Shown: positions 11,583-23,892 of the stretch, in pieces
Layout of the letters: every line of letters starts with the position of its first letter
Numbering within the stretch: the first letter of the stretch is position 1
Source: Litsea cubeba
Taxonomy: Eukaryota > Streptophyta > Magnoliopsida > Laurales > Lauraceae
Length of the DNA: 64,000 bases
Direction: 5' to 3'
Assembly: GCA_012931725.1 (NCBI GenBank)
Contig: CM022955.1
Coordinates: forward strand, 12,072,137 to 12,136,136
Notes under the pieces: model-generated
Seen by the model: only the letters and a program-made list of their open reading frames with translations
What the model was told of the DNA's origin: nothing
Databases searched by the model: none
Translations under genes and position numbers: made by a program

Positions 11583-11831
11583 GAAATGGTGAAGGAACGG
11601 AGAAGAATGGAATGGAAAATGGAGAAAATGGTAAGGAGAGGGGAATGAGAAAAGGGCATTTTCGGAGTTTTGAAAAAAAAAGGGAATAAATGACCAGAAG
11701 ATGCTAAAATTCACCGGATGTCCTCAATTGAAATGGTTTTGGAAAACTTAAGTCCTGTTTTGAAATCACAATCTAATTTTATCCTGTTTTGAAATCTGAA
11801 AAAAACTTAGGCCCTATTTTAAAATTTTCCC
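11583..11831. repeat. Right TIR of the Pack-MULE
   Basis: 249 bp ending AATTTTCCC, complementary to the left TIR from 10425. Confidence 0.9.
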
Positions 11832-12006
11832 AAACACAAAAGCAACCAGGGGATGACTACAGTGATAGCAGCAAAAGGAAAAGATTTGTCCGCCCGATGC
11901 TTGGCCAAAAAGTCTGCTAAGCCTTTTGTCGTCCTATGAATGTGTTCGAATTCAACGGAAGTCAAAAAGGGCAAAAACTTGATCTCATTGAAAAGAAAGT
12001 GGAATC

Positions 12007-12751
12007 TATTGGAAATAGATCCGCAGGAATTGTCAATAAACGCATTAATCTAATAATATAATTAGAGTAAAGAAAGAAGAAACCAATATAATGGGCAATC
12101 GGAGCACGTCACAGAGGACACTTTTTTAGATAGGTTTCGTCCCCACAATTATGCAATGGACTCGTGGCATCTTCCACAAAATACGACAACTTCTTGATCG
12201 AACATCTTCACCACTCTTGCACTCAAATGGATAAATAACTTAAACCTAGCGAAGCACTATTTCAGACTTGCTTGCAACAGTAATAGTACAAAGAGTGGAA
12301 AAGGGAAATATTCTACTGTGATAGTGGTGTTTTATGTGTTCTATTTTAGTCTTTCTGCAGAACCTCTATATAAAGAGGAGCCCAAACGAAAACAAAAGCA
12401 TGTTATCGCTACCTAGTGGTAACGTAGATGCTTCTGCGAAGGTAATGTAAATCATCAAAGTGGAGGCGTGATAAAACCCATGGTGAAGGCAAACCATTAC
12501 TACTTTTGTGGAAGTAAAGCCCCAAAGGTTAAAACATGAACACACTATCGCGCATGGCAGTAACGTGTCATAAAAAATAGGATACACGTTGTGAGCAGTT
12601 ACACGTTCGCCATAACGGCTACAAACAAAAATGGGTAGGGCTAGACAAGAGTAATGGGTCAATGGGCTAGGAGCTAGCTTATCCAAGTCCAAATATAAAT
12701 ATACACAAAAGAGAGAACTTTTCTATGCTTTAAAGCATGAAACTACCAATA
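12007..12751 (-). repeat. Copia 3' LTR
   Basis: Begins TATTGG (decayed TGTTGG) and ends CCAATA. A GGGGAT polypurine-like tract adjoins on the inner side in minus orientation. It is clearly homologous to 28118-28865, including 'ctatataaagaggagc' and 'gctttaaagcatgaaac'. Confidence 0.88.
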
Positions 12752-13064
12752 ATCCCCTACACTTTAAAGTATATGAAAGAAAAGAAACTGCTCCAAGGTA
12801 GTATGATGAGGATGTGTATAGATGGAGGTGAACTAGGTCTTGAACCTTCACTTTGTGTAATAAATTTGAAAATACCAAAAATCTATCGTGAACGATGATT
12901 TTGAACTAAGAGTTTATCCGGTAAATCATACTTATTACACACAGCCTCAGGGTTACTTTGGTTTCTACATAATCGTGCATATTAACGGCCTTGTGCTATC
13001 TCAGTTTTCATAAGTACTCGGCCTGACTTCCACACTCACATAGGCATGTTCTATCAAGAATGTT

Positions 13065-16000
13065 TGTAACGCCCCAATTCCGAATACCGAAAAAATCGTC
13101 AAGGTATCGAAGTTGAAGCGCTACTTCCCAGAAAATCTGAGAACTTCCAAGATCGTAGGTCCGCAATGAGGTCCAATTTAAAACTTTTTTAACAATATAA
13201 TATCAATGGTTAAATTGCAGAAGCATAAAGAGTAAAGCGTAAGCAATTGTAAAGATAGCGGAAGTATAAGGTATCATAGAAGATATATCAAATGTAACAG
13301 GGTTGAAGTCCAGCCTTAAATGTCAAGTTATAAGAAACAAATGTTTACATATTTTAAATACTACCATGCTCACTACAAGAACAATTCAAAAACCCAAACA
13401 AAACAGATAAACTCTCACACCCCAGGTACCAGCTCTCCAACCTCCAGCTTAACCTTTTGGTTGGTTGGTACCCCATGTAGTCATCCTAACTTATAGGGTG
13501 CATCACGAGCAGTGTGAGCGCACCGTTCCTCGTACTCGGGTCGAAACCTAAGCACACAAGAATGGGATCAGATCTAAAGACTCTGACAAGCCACAGTATA
13601 AGAGTAACATGGGATGTATGCATCAAAAGAGTATAGACAATAAGAAAGTTAAAAAAAGAGTAAACAATGGATATAGATTCTAGGCAGTTGAACAGCATAA
13701 GCATTCAGAATAAGAAATAATATAACAATCTAATCTATACAATATGGCACATTCACACAAGCTGATTCCGCAGGATATTATGCCGCGGTCCTACCATACT
13801 AAACACAGTCGCCGCGGGGAAACCTCACCAGTGCTGGGGAATGACGAGCCACGCAATCACAATCCACATCCTCACAACACTACACTCGGAGACCGGACCC
13901 GGTATCACACCATCCGTCTACAACATAACTCATCATGATAGCTCACTTAACACTGACAGTAGCTCCTACCAGTGATGATCAGTCCAAAGGCTGAGCTTAG
14001 AACAACTGAGTGAATGTCTATGCCGACTCAAGAGACAATAAAGGTCTATGTCTGTCTAGGTTTTACCTTGTGTGAACAAGGTCCTAACAAAGTCTCTATG
14101 AGGTTCAAGTACCCAATTCAATCCATGGGTCATAATCCAGGTCCAAGTCCGATCATTGGATCCATATCAAGGCCCACCAAGACATGGACTGGTCTATAAC
14201 AGTCCAAATGAGGTAACAAGTCATTTTCCAATGATATACAGTCTATTCTCATCCATAATGAGTTACAAGTCCAGCACAATCCAACCTCTTCATTCTAGGG
14301 TATTCCACATCCAAACTTAGGCCATAAAAGGGCCCGCCTAGCCACAGACACGGGTCAATGTTCACCCAATCACATCAACAGGTCACCTCTAAGTAGTCCT
14401 AGGTTCAGGTTATCCATTTCCCATTTAATTAACAATTATAAGTAATAGTAAGGACATTAGAGTGACAGTAATATCATAAATGAGATAAATCTCCAAGTAT
14501 GAGAATCAACGGGAGATATCAACAGTCCAACCTAAGTATCGGTCCACTTTCAAGTCCAGGTCCATCTCAGGTAATTGGATCTCTAAATGAAGTCTCAGAT
14601 GCCAATGGATACTGTGTTTGGTGCTACAGAAGCTACGAGCATCATTGACAACGTTTAAAGATCGAATCATCATTGAACACACAACCTAGACCCTACCTGT
14701 TGGTCCCCACGAGTCAAGGTTGAGCCATACCATTGACTCGTGCTTAACACATCAATAAAAGTCCATTTGGATGGTCAACGGGTCCCACGAATGCTCACCA
14801 CCTCAAATTGTGAAAACTGGGAAATCACTGATTGCAGTGTCCTCGGTTGACCTGGCACAGGGCTCTGTTGATCGAGTACACTGAATTATCAAGGGGGTTG
14901 ACTCCCAGGTCGACCTTCTGCGCTGTGTGCTCGGTTAACCTCCTGGCTTGGTTGGTCAACTGAGTACTCTGGAAAATAGGGTTCAGGCACCTAGCAGGCA
15001 TGGCCTGATTTTAGGAAAATCATGTGTGCCCGGTCGACCTCCTGGCCTGGGCGGTCTACCGCGTACACTGAAAGTCCTGGAAAAAAAGTGATGTCCTAGC
15101 TTTCAGTTATTTTCCTGGAATTCCTGTGTTCCCGGTCGACCTGGCATAGTGCTCGGTCGACTGCGAACACTGGTTTCTGGGTCAAAAGGGAAGTCCAGCT
15201 TCCTAGCTATTTCCTAGAAAATCTTGTGTGCTCGGTCGACTGAGAACTGGGTCCGGTCGACTGCGCACACTGGACCTCTAAATCCCACAGAAACATAACT
15301 GGGACTTGGGTTTTCGAGATTTCAGTGTGCTCGGTCGACTGAGACAGGGTCCGGTCGACCCCGCACACTGGACCTGCAGCAATTCCAGATTTCTGGATTT
15401 CCTCTTCTTCAATCCATTTTTCCACCAAAACCCATCCAATGTTGTCCAAACATCATAGAAATATTATGAAACATAAAAAGCACTTTAATATACATCCAAC
15501 CATCCAATCCATGGGCCATTGATCTTCCAAATGAGATCAACCCATCCATCAATGGCCTAAAACCCATGAAAACATGCTCAAAGGTAGATCTATTAATTCT
15601 GACATCATTTGAATGGAAAAGTACAGAATCAACAACAATAAACATGCACTTTATGCTAAGTGTTGCACTTGCCTCAATTCAATTACAAGAAGAAAGAGAG
15701 AGAAAAGAGAGATCCAAGCACAAAAGATGCAAATCCAAGCTCTAAGGTCTTCCACACACTCAAACAAGCCCAAAATCTCAGATCTAGAAGAGATCTCTAC
15801 ATCTATACCCACATCCACAAGAGAATTGCTATAAGGAAGGAGATCTAGAGAGAGAAAGAGAGATTTCTAATGAAATTGGGTTAGAAGAGGGTGCATACCT
15901 TGATTAGAAGGGGGAGAAGGGATTAGCAAGATGGAGAGAGAGATCCTTATAATAAGTTGGAGCTGAGATTGTTGTAGTAGGTTTTCTTCTTCTTCTTAGA

Positions 16001-16470
16001 GTTCTGGATCTAGGGTTTTAGAGAGAGAAAGAGAGGGAGATGGGAGAATTGGAGGGAAATTGAGAAAGAGAGATGTTAGCCAACATATGGCATGGGAGGG
16101 AAATGGTTATATAGGTTGTGTTGTGTGGCTAATGACTAAAGGGCCCTTTTAGTTTGAATAGGATTAGGGTTAAGGCCATGGGTAGTTTGGTCTTTAGGCA
16201 AGGGTTCTAGAAGCTTCTCAAGTGGAGACCCCCCTATAGTAAATTCTAATTCCTAGCTAGGGCCTCTAACTAACTAACTAACTCTCTCTAGAAATTATAA
16301 ACGACACCATATTGATTATATAAATTATACAACAAGACTAATCAAACTAAAACCTAGAAAAATACCTATCTACCCTTACTAAACCCTATTAATTAATATA
16401 AATAGATACTCTAGGCTAAAACATAGTATTTAAATTCAAATTGAGGGTCCACAAGGGGTGGGGCCTCACA
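13065..16470 (-). mobile_element. 3.4-kb solo LTR, copy 1, TSD ATGTT
   Basis: 3406 bp starting TGTAACGCCCC and ending GGCCTCACA, flanked by an exact ATGTT duplication (13060-13064, 16471-16475). A second copy lies at 30593-33970. It has no coding domains. A TATA-like 'ctatataacc' on the minus strand near 16104-16114 suggests minus orientation, in which it starts TGTGAGGCCCC. Length, TG..CA ends, a 5-bp TSD and absence of internal sequence fit a solo LTR left by LTR-LTR recombination of a large Ty3/gypsy element. Confidence 0.8.
14840..15370. repeat. Cluster of CGGTCGAC motifs in solo LTR copy 1
   Basis: About ten occurrences of a palindromic core, CGGTCGACCG or decayed forms, often preceded by 'tgctcggtcgac' and followed by 'gtacact' or 'gaacact'. 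The same cluster occurs at 32360-32865 in copy 2, so it belongs to the LTR family. Confidence 0.8.
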
Positions 16471-16653
16471 ATGTTCCTATACAACACCCCACTTATAAAA
16501 AAAGCATAGATCTTATACCAACTATTATACAGGAACTAAATACTTTACATCATAGGAATGGGATGTTCCTATACAACATCCAGCTTATAAAAGATATAGA
16601 TTTAATACCAACTATTATACAGGAAATGAATACTTCACATCATAGGAATGAGT
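16471..16653. repeat. Tandem duplication (about 92 bp x 2) in the copia element
   Basis: Two copies of a block starting 'atgttcctatacaacac/tcc' at 16471 and 16563, both ending 'catcataggaatg'. The first copy abuts the inserted solo LTR. Confidence 0.85.
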
Positions 16654-16659
16654 TTTACA

Positions 16660-19476
16660 CATGTGGGGTTTGAAGGGATCTCACAGTGTTGCCCAACAAT
16701 AATTCGTTCTTTCCATTGAACCAGTCCCATGGGATCTCCAGTCAAACAGGTTGAGTGTCCGTTATTGGTGACTTGTCCTTTTCGAGCTTAGTTCTTATTA
16801 CCCTCGATGTTAAGGAAAGCCGCTCTGTAGCAAATATTTTGGTTAGTGGATTAGTTAGATCCTCCATCAATCTTACAAAATCTATTGCAATTAATCCTTA
16901 CTTGAGTAACTGTCTCAACGGATTATGTCTCAAACATATGTTTGGATTTACCATTATAAGTTTGTTACGTACATTATCAATTGCAAACTTAGAATATTGT
17001 GGAGAGGGATGGCTGGAACTGATTTACCCCACGTAGGTATATCTATCAACAAGTTCTTGAGTCATTATGCTTTCTCACCAACTAATGTCATAATAATAAT
17101 ATCCGAATCCATTGTAGATCGGAATATACATGATTGTTTTTTTTTATTTCCATGAGATAATTGTATTAACACATGTAAATACATAGCCGCTTGTGGACTT
17201 AGATCCCTCAAAATCCAATATCCAGTTAGCATCACAGTACCCTTCTAGTACCATGAGATATTTCTCATATTGCATGTCATAATCAATGGTCTTTTCAGGT
17301 ATTTGAATACTCGAATTATAACCGTCTAATGCTCATAACTGGGATTAGTTGTATACCTGCTCAATTTGCTTGCTACATGGGCAGTGTCGGATCAAGTGCA
17401 GTTTATGATATACATTAAGCATCCAATAGCTCTAGAACAATCGATCTAATTGATATACATTAAGCATCCAATAGCTCTAAAACAATCGATCTAATTGAGA
17501 TGCACTTGTTTCTTTGTTTTTACACAAATTGACACTAGGATCGAAAGGGGTGGATACACCATTGCGCTCAAGCATATTAAACCTCCGAAGCATTTTCTCA
17601 ATATGGTGTGATTGTGATAAAACAATCAATTTGGAGTGTCTATGGATTTTGAATAATATTCCAAGAATCACATCTGCCTCACCCATGTCCTTCTTTTCAA
17701 ACTTTGAGCAAAGGAACATCTTTGTGTTTTCAACTGATTTTAAATCAGTTTAAAAAAATAAGCATATCATCTATATACAAGAAACTTATAATCCAAGAAC
17801 TTTCAACACGTTTATTTCATTCATTTATTCTTAAACCATCTAACATCAACACCTGTTAAGATTTCTCATGCTACTGCTCAGGAACCAGTTTTAAGCCATA
17901 GGGAGATTTAACCAGTTTATAAATTTCGTGTTATTGCCTCGTGCAATAAACCATTTGGGTTGTTCTATATAGATATCTCTATTTGAATCTCCATTTAAAA
18001 ATGCAGCTTTTTACATCCATCCGGTGGATGACCATGTTATGGATAGAAGCTAGGGTTATCAACACTTTAATGATAGTAATCCTTGTTACTGGGGCATAGG
18101 TCTCAAAGAAGTCAAATACTTCCCTTTGTTTGGACTCTTTTACAACCACTCTAACCTTTAACTTTTCAATAGACCCATCGATCCTTAGCTTCTTTAGAAT
18201 ATCCATTTACAACCCAATGGTTTAGTTCCCAAGGGAAGACCAACAAGTTCTTAGGTATGATTTGCAAGTATAGATCCTATCTCACTATTAAGGGCTTCTT
18301 TCCAAAAGCTATCATCTGTAGCTTGCATGGCCTCACTATAAGCATTGAGGTCATTCTTCAAAATATAGGTATAAAAGTTATGACCAAAGGAAGATTTTTT
18401 CCTAGGTCTTTTTACTTCTACGGGGTTCAAAATTGTCAGGTTCAAGGTTATGAGTTATTGTTGATTTCACATCATTAGAATGTCAACAATTCTAGGTGTT
18501 CTTTGTTTATATGAATAAACAGACTAAAATATATATAGCATCTTTAGACTCGATAATTGAGTCTTTATTTACTCCAACAATTACCAGGAACCTATAGGCC
18601 TTGCTATGTTCTATATATCCTATAAACACACTTTCCTGTGTTTTAGGTCCAAGCTTAGCCCATTTAGGATAGGGCACAACAACTTTGGCTAGGCACCCCC
18701 CACACTTTAATGTATTCTAAGATAGGGGACCTACCCTTCCATAACTCATACGGTGTTACATCAGTCTTCTTAAAGGTGGTATCCTATTCAAAATATGACA
18801 AGTTGAAAAAAAAAGCTCCCCCCACAAGTTCTTGGTTAGGCCAGAACTATTTAACATTGAGTTCACCATTTCAACCAAGGTTCTATTTTTCCTCTTGGCT
18901 TATGCCATTTGGTTGTGGGGAGTGGAGGCTGCCACTTCATGAATTGTACCAAAGTTTTTACTAGTATCCACAAATTCGTTGGAAAATTATTCTCCTCCTC
19001 TATCAAATCTAAGGAACTTAATTTTCTTACCCAATTGGTTTTTTACTTCCAATCCATAAAGATTAAATTCATGATGGGCCTTAGATTTATTTCTAAGCAA
19101 GTAGATATATGAAAATCTTTACCAATCATCTATAAAAGTAATAAAATACATCTTACTAGCTTAGGTTAAAATACCATTTAGTTCGCAAATATCGCTATGA
19201 GTTAGTCCTAAAAGTTCACAACATCTTACAAGACTTTTGAAAGGTTTTCTTGCATAACTGGACTGAACACAAACTTCACAAGTCTTAGGAACTAATTCTA
19301 ATATAAGAATTAATTCCAAATCCATGATATTTTTATGGATGAAAAATTCACATGACCTAGTCCAGCATGCCACACCTCAGATGAGATAATAATATAAACA
19401 GAAGTAGACGCTTTATTACCCACAGAGTTTATATTCATCTTGAAAAGAACTTAAGAGATATAACATTTTATACGAT
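16660..19476 (-). pseudogene. Copia integrase, reverse transcriptase and RNase H remnants
   Basis: Read on the minus strand. 19161-19373 holds the gag-pre-integrase zinc region ('CEVCVQSSYARKPFKS', 'HSDICELNGILT'). About 18640-19160 holds the integrase core with 'FITFIDDW' and 'NRTLVEMVNSML'-like text. 17979-18445 holds the RT start ('FETYAPVTRI') and its aspartate strand ('HRMDVKS'). 17477-17719 holds 'GILFKIHRHSKLIVLSQ', the RT 3' part. 16660-17440 holds RNase H traces. Stops and frameshifts occur every few hundred bases, so it is not functional. Confidence 0.85.
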
Positions 19477-19485
19477 TTTTGGTAT

Positions 19486-19529
19486 GAGAGATTCTAAACG
19501 CACCCACATGTATTGCTGTACACACCCAC
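19486..19529. repeat. Left terminal inverted repeat of the MULE
   Basis: Starts GAGAGATTCTA, with CACCCAC and TATTGCTGTA blocks matching the reverse complement of 26888-26931. Confidence 0.85.
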
Positions 19530-19948
19530 AAAATTTTTTTTTTAATTACCAAAATAGCCTCAGGTGAAATGACGAAATAACCATCTCTTCATCAACATCC
19601 TCCCTCTTTTCCTTTGCACGGTGATACAGTTGAACTCGGGAGGTTTCATCGACTTTTTTTTTTTGCCTCTGGTTCTTCTTATTCTTCATTATCCATTATT
19701 TCCATACTGTTCTAACCTCATTTATCTCCATTGATCTTCATCTCTTTCCTCATCATCATCTTCTCCAACTCTTAAAAAGTATCAAAGTCTCCTCCATTTA
19801 TTTGAAGATATTGGAGGCACTCATCTCCCTACACCACATTGTCCATCGGAAGTGGGCATTTTCAATATGGACTTGCAACTAACGGTCTACCAAGAGGAGG
19901 TATACACTTGACTTCGTTTCCAGCATTTTAATTAAAATTCGCGCATCC

Positions 19949-20140
19949 TGCTCGGTATTCCAGAGCCATGCAAATGAATATTACACGGTAGAATACTATC
20001 AAACATATTAGATTTGAACGGCATAAATATACCGTGCAAAAATATTTTGCACGGTGATTTATGTCGTTCAAATGAGTGTTGCACGGATATATAGGCCGTG
20101 CATAAAATGTTTGCACGGCAATAGTAAACCGAGCATATTT
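19949..20140. repeat. MULE left array, 33-bp period
   Basis: Five to six units of about 33 bp. Each holds CCGTGCA, about 9 spacer bases, TGCACGG and about 10 spacer bases, with decay at the ends. The array begins with TGCTCGG and ends with CCGAGCA. It lies upstream of the transposase start. Confidence 0.85.
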
Positions 20141-20225
20141 CACAAGGACAGTATATAGTTTCATTCATTAATATACTAAGATTTAGCAATCATATTTTCA
20201 GGAGAATCGGTCAACCGGTGCGAGT

Positions 20226-22796
20226 GTGTGCTCTTTGGATTTTACTAATGTCTTCACCACTGACATGATATTTAGAAGCCGAGAGGACCTAATCCAATGG
20301 ACAAGGGAAGTTGGAAAGAAACATGGCTTGGTAATTGTAATCAAAACTTCAGATGCTGGTGGAGATGGTAGGAAGCCGAGAATAATTTTATCTTGTGAGA
20401 GAAGCGGAAGCTATAAGGGTCCATCGAAGGTCTCCGAAAAGAGAAATCCTAATAAGGCAACGGGAACGAAGAAGTGTAATTGCCCTTTTACTTTGAAGGG
20501 CCGAAAGTTGGCAAATGATGATGATTGGATGTTAACAGTGGTTTGTGGGTTGCACAATCATCCAAACGCACAACATCTCGAGGGGCACTCATTTGCTGGG
20601 CGGCTTTCGGGGGAGGAAATCAATGTTTTGATTGATATGTCGAAGAGTATGGTGAAACCAAGGAACATCCTTCGTACTTTCCAAGAAAGGGACGTGCACA
20701 ACACCAGTACGATGAAGAGTATCTACAATGCCCGTCAGAAGTGGAGGGTGACTGAGTTGGTCGGTCGATCACAGATGCAACAACTCATGATGCATTTGGA
20801 GCAGAACAACTACATTGAGTATCACACTAGCAACCCCGCTACAGATGCTACGATGGACCTATTCTGGGCACATCCATCATCTATTCAGTTGTTACATGCA
20901 TTTCCAGAAGTTCTGATAATGGATTGCACGTACAAGACTAATAGATATCGACTTCCCTTGCTTGAGATCGTTGGTGTGACATCCACTCAACTGACTTTTT
21001 CCGTTGCTTTTGTGTACCTTGAATCAGAGAGGGAGGCCAATTACAGATGGGCTTTGGAGAGGCTTAAGGAATTGATGGATGGATGTATTATGCCCCGTGT
21101 CGTTGTAACCGATAGAGAGTTAGCACTCATCAATGCAATACACGTTGTCTTTCCGAATGCAGCAAGCCTATTATGCAGGTGGCATATTTTTAGGAACATC
21201 TTGGCAAATTGTAAGAAGTATTTTGAGACCAACGACAGATGGGATGCGTTTATATCTAGTTGGAACATGTTGGTAGTCTCACCCACTGAAAATGACTACA
21301 TTCAGTTTCTAAGTGCATTGGACCGGAATTTCTGTGGGTATCCAAACACTGTTGATTATGTGAAGAAATCGTGGTTGAATAACCATAAGGAATAATTTGT
21401 AGCTGTTTGAACGAATCGGCATATGCACTTTGGAAACGTGACTACGAATAGGGCTAAGAGCGCACATACAAAATTGAAGAGACACCTTGGCATATCGAAC
21501 AGTAGCTTTGATGCGTCCTGGCAGGTTATCCATGCATTGCTTGAGTTGCTCTTTACGGAGATAAATGCTTCATTTGAAAAGAGCATGAACACCGTGCAAC
21601 ATAAGTTCAAACCGGCACTGTTTCGCGAGTTGAGAGGAATTATATCAAGGAATGCTTTGGATATAGTACTGAATGAGTCAATCAGAGCTGGTTATATTGG
21701 TCCAGATTCCTTTGCATGTGGGTGTGTAATTCGACGGACCCATGGGTTACCATGTGCACACGAGATTGCCGAATACATAAGGGAAGGCACTCAAATACCA
21801 CTGAGTTGTGTCCATCAATACTGGAGGAAGCTCAATTTAGACTCCACTAAGGAGAATGTAGCCCCCGAATTAACCACACTTCCGAGTTCGAATTGATCAA
21901 TAAGAAATTTCAGAGTACCGATCAGGCTGGTAAAATACAAATATTGAAAAAACTAAGAGAGTTGGGGTGTCCTTCATCTACTTCTCTTCTTGAACCGGAT
22001 GTTAAATTGAACACCCGGGGTCGTTCATCCTCGAAAAAGAAGAAGTTGGATCGGTCTACGCGTCGGGAACCATCTGCTTTTGAGTATGCACTCTCGATCG
22101 ATGATAGCATTCCATCGAGAACCAACAGTCTAGATTTAAAGAAGGGGAAGGAGAAATTAAATGTTCGACGCACTCGTTCAAACATGTTCGAGCATTAACT
22201 TCCTAAGTCATTAGGACCCTATATCGAGACTATTAAGGATTTCGAGGCGGATGGTAACTGTGGATTCAGAGCAATAGCTGGTCTTTTGGGAATGAGCGAG
22301 GATGGTTTGGATGCAGGTTAGACTGGATTTGAGCAATGAACTACAGAGGCATCAAAATTATTATTCATTGCTATATGGAGGAGATGATAGGGTTGGGGAG
22401 CTATATTATGCCTTGGCGTACTATGATAGCCATCCTCCATATGCTCGTTGGATGACAATGCCAGACATGGGTCACATGGTAGCTTCATATTATAATGTTG
22501 TATTGATCCATCTTTCTTTGCAACAGTGCCTTACTTTCCTGCCTTTGAGATCAACCCCGATTCCATCTTCTGATCGCAAAGTTATCGCGATTGGTTTCGT
22601 CAATGGTAACCATTTTGTTCAGGTCTTCATGACACCCGATGCTCCCATGCCTCCCATTGCGACAAATTGGTATAGACACCACCAACCTAATGCTGACGGA
22701 TGGCAACTACCATATGCTCAGAACATCGAGCGATTTAAAGAAATAATTGGAGACGGTGTCGCAACACGGGAGTCGGTTAATCTTAACAGTGATTGA
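20226..22796 (+). pseudogene. MULE transposase fused to OTU protease domain (broken)
   Basis: Domains in order: a WRKY-GCM1-like zinc finger (C-N-C-P-F ... V-C-G-L-H-N-H-P, about 20480-20570); a MULE DDE core with 'MDCTYKTN' and 'VVTDRELALINAI'; a C2H helix 'CRWHIFRNI'; a SWIM finger 'CGC..RRTHGLPCAHE' (about 21718-21770); a basic linker; and an OTU domain with catalytic 'DGNCGFRAIA' (about 22250) and 'NGNHFVQVF' (about 22610). Transposases of this type cut and paste MULEs; OTU domains cleave ubiquitin chains. Lesions: TAA at 21393-21395, TGA at 21408-21410 (a conserved Trp site), a frameshift near 21880, TAA at 22196-22198 and a one-base insertion near 22302. An AG at about 20200-20203 suggests an upstream exon supplies the true start. 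Confidence 0.88.
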
Positions 22797-22973
22797 TTTC
22801 TTGTACTTTGAACTTGATGTAAACAAATTTAGTAAAGGATGTTGAAATGCAATCAAGCTTTTATGTTAGGAATTTTTTTATTTTTTTTGTTTATTCCTTC
22901 ATAACCCTCCTTAGTTGATTGTGGGTTGGCAAGTCTATCATGCATTAAAAATATATTACAAGGCACACAAGTA

Positions 22974-23155
22974 GATGTGCAAAACCATTCTGCACGGCCA
23001 AAAGTTGCTGTGCACAATGGAACTGCTCGGTACCTGTTGGCCGAGTATGTAGTTTCTGCTCGACATATGTTACCCGAACAGAATAGTTCTGCACGGTACA
23101 TGTTGGCCGACCAGATTGCATCTGCATGGTATATGTTGGCCGTGCAAAACTCATT
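22974..23155. repeat. MULE middle array, 33-bp period
   Basis: Five to six more diverged units of the same 33-bp repeat, for example '..TGCACGGtacatgttggCCGAcca..'. It lies downstream of the OTU stop, outside the usual terminal position. Confidence 0.85.
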
Positions 23156-23435
23156 AGGCGTGGATTAGTGATGCATTACTGTAGACTAGTGGAACTATTT
23201 GTATCCCACTATGAAGAGGCATGTAGATGTTCATAAAAAAACAAGTATTAAATAAAAGGCATCAACCATTTCATGACCAGAAGTCAAAAAGCAAACAAGT
23301 TCTTATACAATAATCAATAATCCTTGATTGACATGTTAAAGTTTGTAGTACACTGTTTTCTTGCAGTTACTTATACATCTCAAAAGAATGATACATTGTC
23401 CAATCCAAAATTCCTAAGGAGCCTGGAGCAATCTT

Positions 23436-23714
23436 AGCTTACAGTTTCATCGTTGGAGAGTATCATTGGATTACGTTCGCTTGTCCATCGAACACAGCAT
23501 TACCAGATGAATTCCTCAATCGTATGAAGAGTAAGTGGATTCTGACACATATGGGCTTTAGAAATCCATATCAGTGTTTTATGGGGTTCTAATGCCCATA
23601 TGTATCAGAATCCACTTACTCTTCTTACGATTGAGGAAGTCATATGGTAATGTCGTGTTCGATGGACAAGCGAACGTAATCCAATGATACTCTCCAACGA
23701 TGAAACTGTAAGCT
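23436..23714. repeat. 279-bp near-palindrome (hairpin)
   Basis: Left arm 23436-23563 is the reverse complement of 23587-23714, 128 bp each with roughly 90% match by eye, around a 23-bp loop. Both outer ends are agcttacag / ctgtaagct. It sits 3' of the PMD stop codon. No ORF. It could be a nested fold-back element or a transcribed hairpin. Confidence 0.9.
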
Positions 23715-23892
23715 AATATATATCCCATCTCAAACAAAAAGTGAAAAAAAAAATGTAAGCTAATATTCCTTTATGAAATTACTTATACATCACACAAGTC
23801 TCTAAAAACAAAAAAACAAAAAAACAAAAAAACAAAAAAAAAAGTATCCTCTGGAAAAAAATAAATGGAACAATCCAAAAGTCCTCCGAGCA

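Larger units (their letters stand above)
10425..11831. mobile_element. Pack-MULE carrying a PPR gene fragment, TSD AAACACAAA
   Basis: A 1407-bp element with long terminal inverted repeats that start GGGAAAATT, a common MULE terminus. It is flanked by an exact 9-bp duplication, AAACACAAA, at 10416-10424 and 11832-11840. The interior (10710-11582) is a minus-strand fragment of a pentatricopeptide-repeat gene and no transposase. This is the definition of a Pack-MULE. It is inserted into the 3' end of the LINE. Confidence 0.93.
22797..23892. other. Interval between converging MULE genes
   Basis: Non-coding. It holds the middle 33-bp array (22974-23155), the long inverted repeat (23436-23714) and an A-rich run with 'aaaaaac' repeats at about 23807-23843. 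Confidence 0.8.

Noticed and set aside
19928..20189. Open frames with 11-residue periodicity over the MULE arrays (also at 22853-23168 and 26245-26589)
   Set aside because: The 11-residue period is just the 33-bp DNA repeat read in frame.
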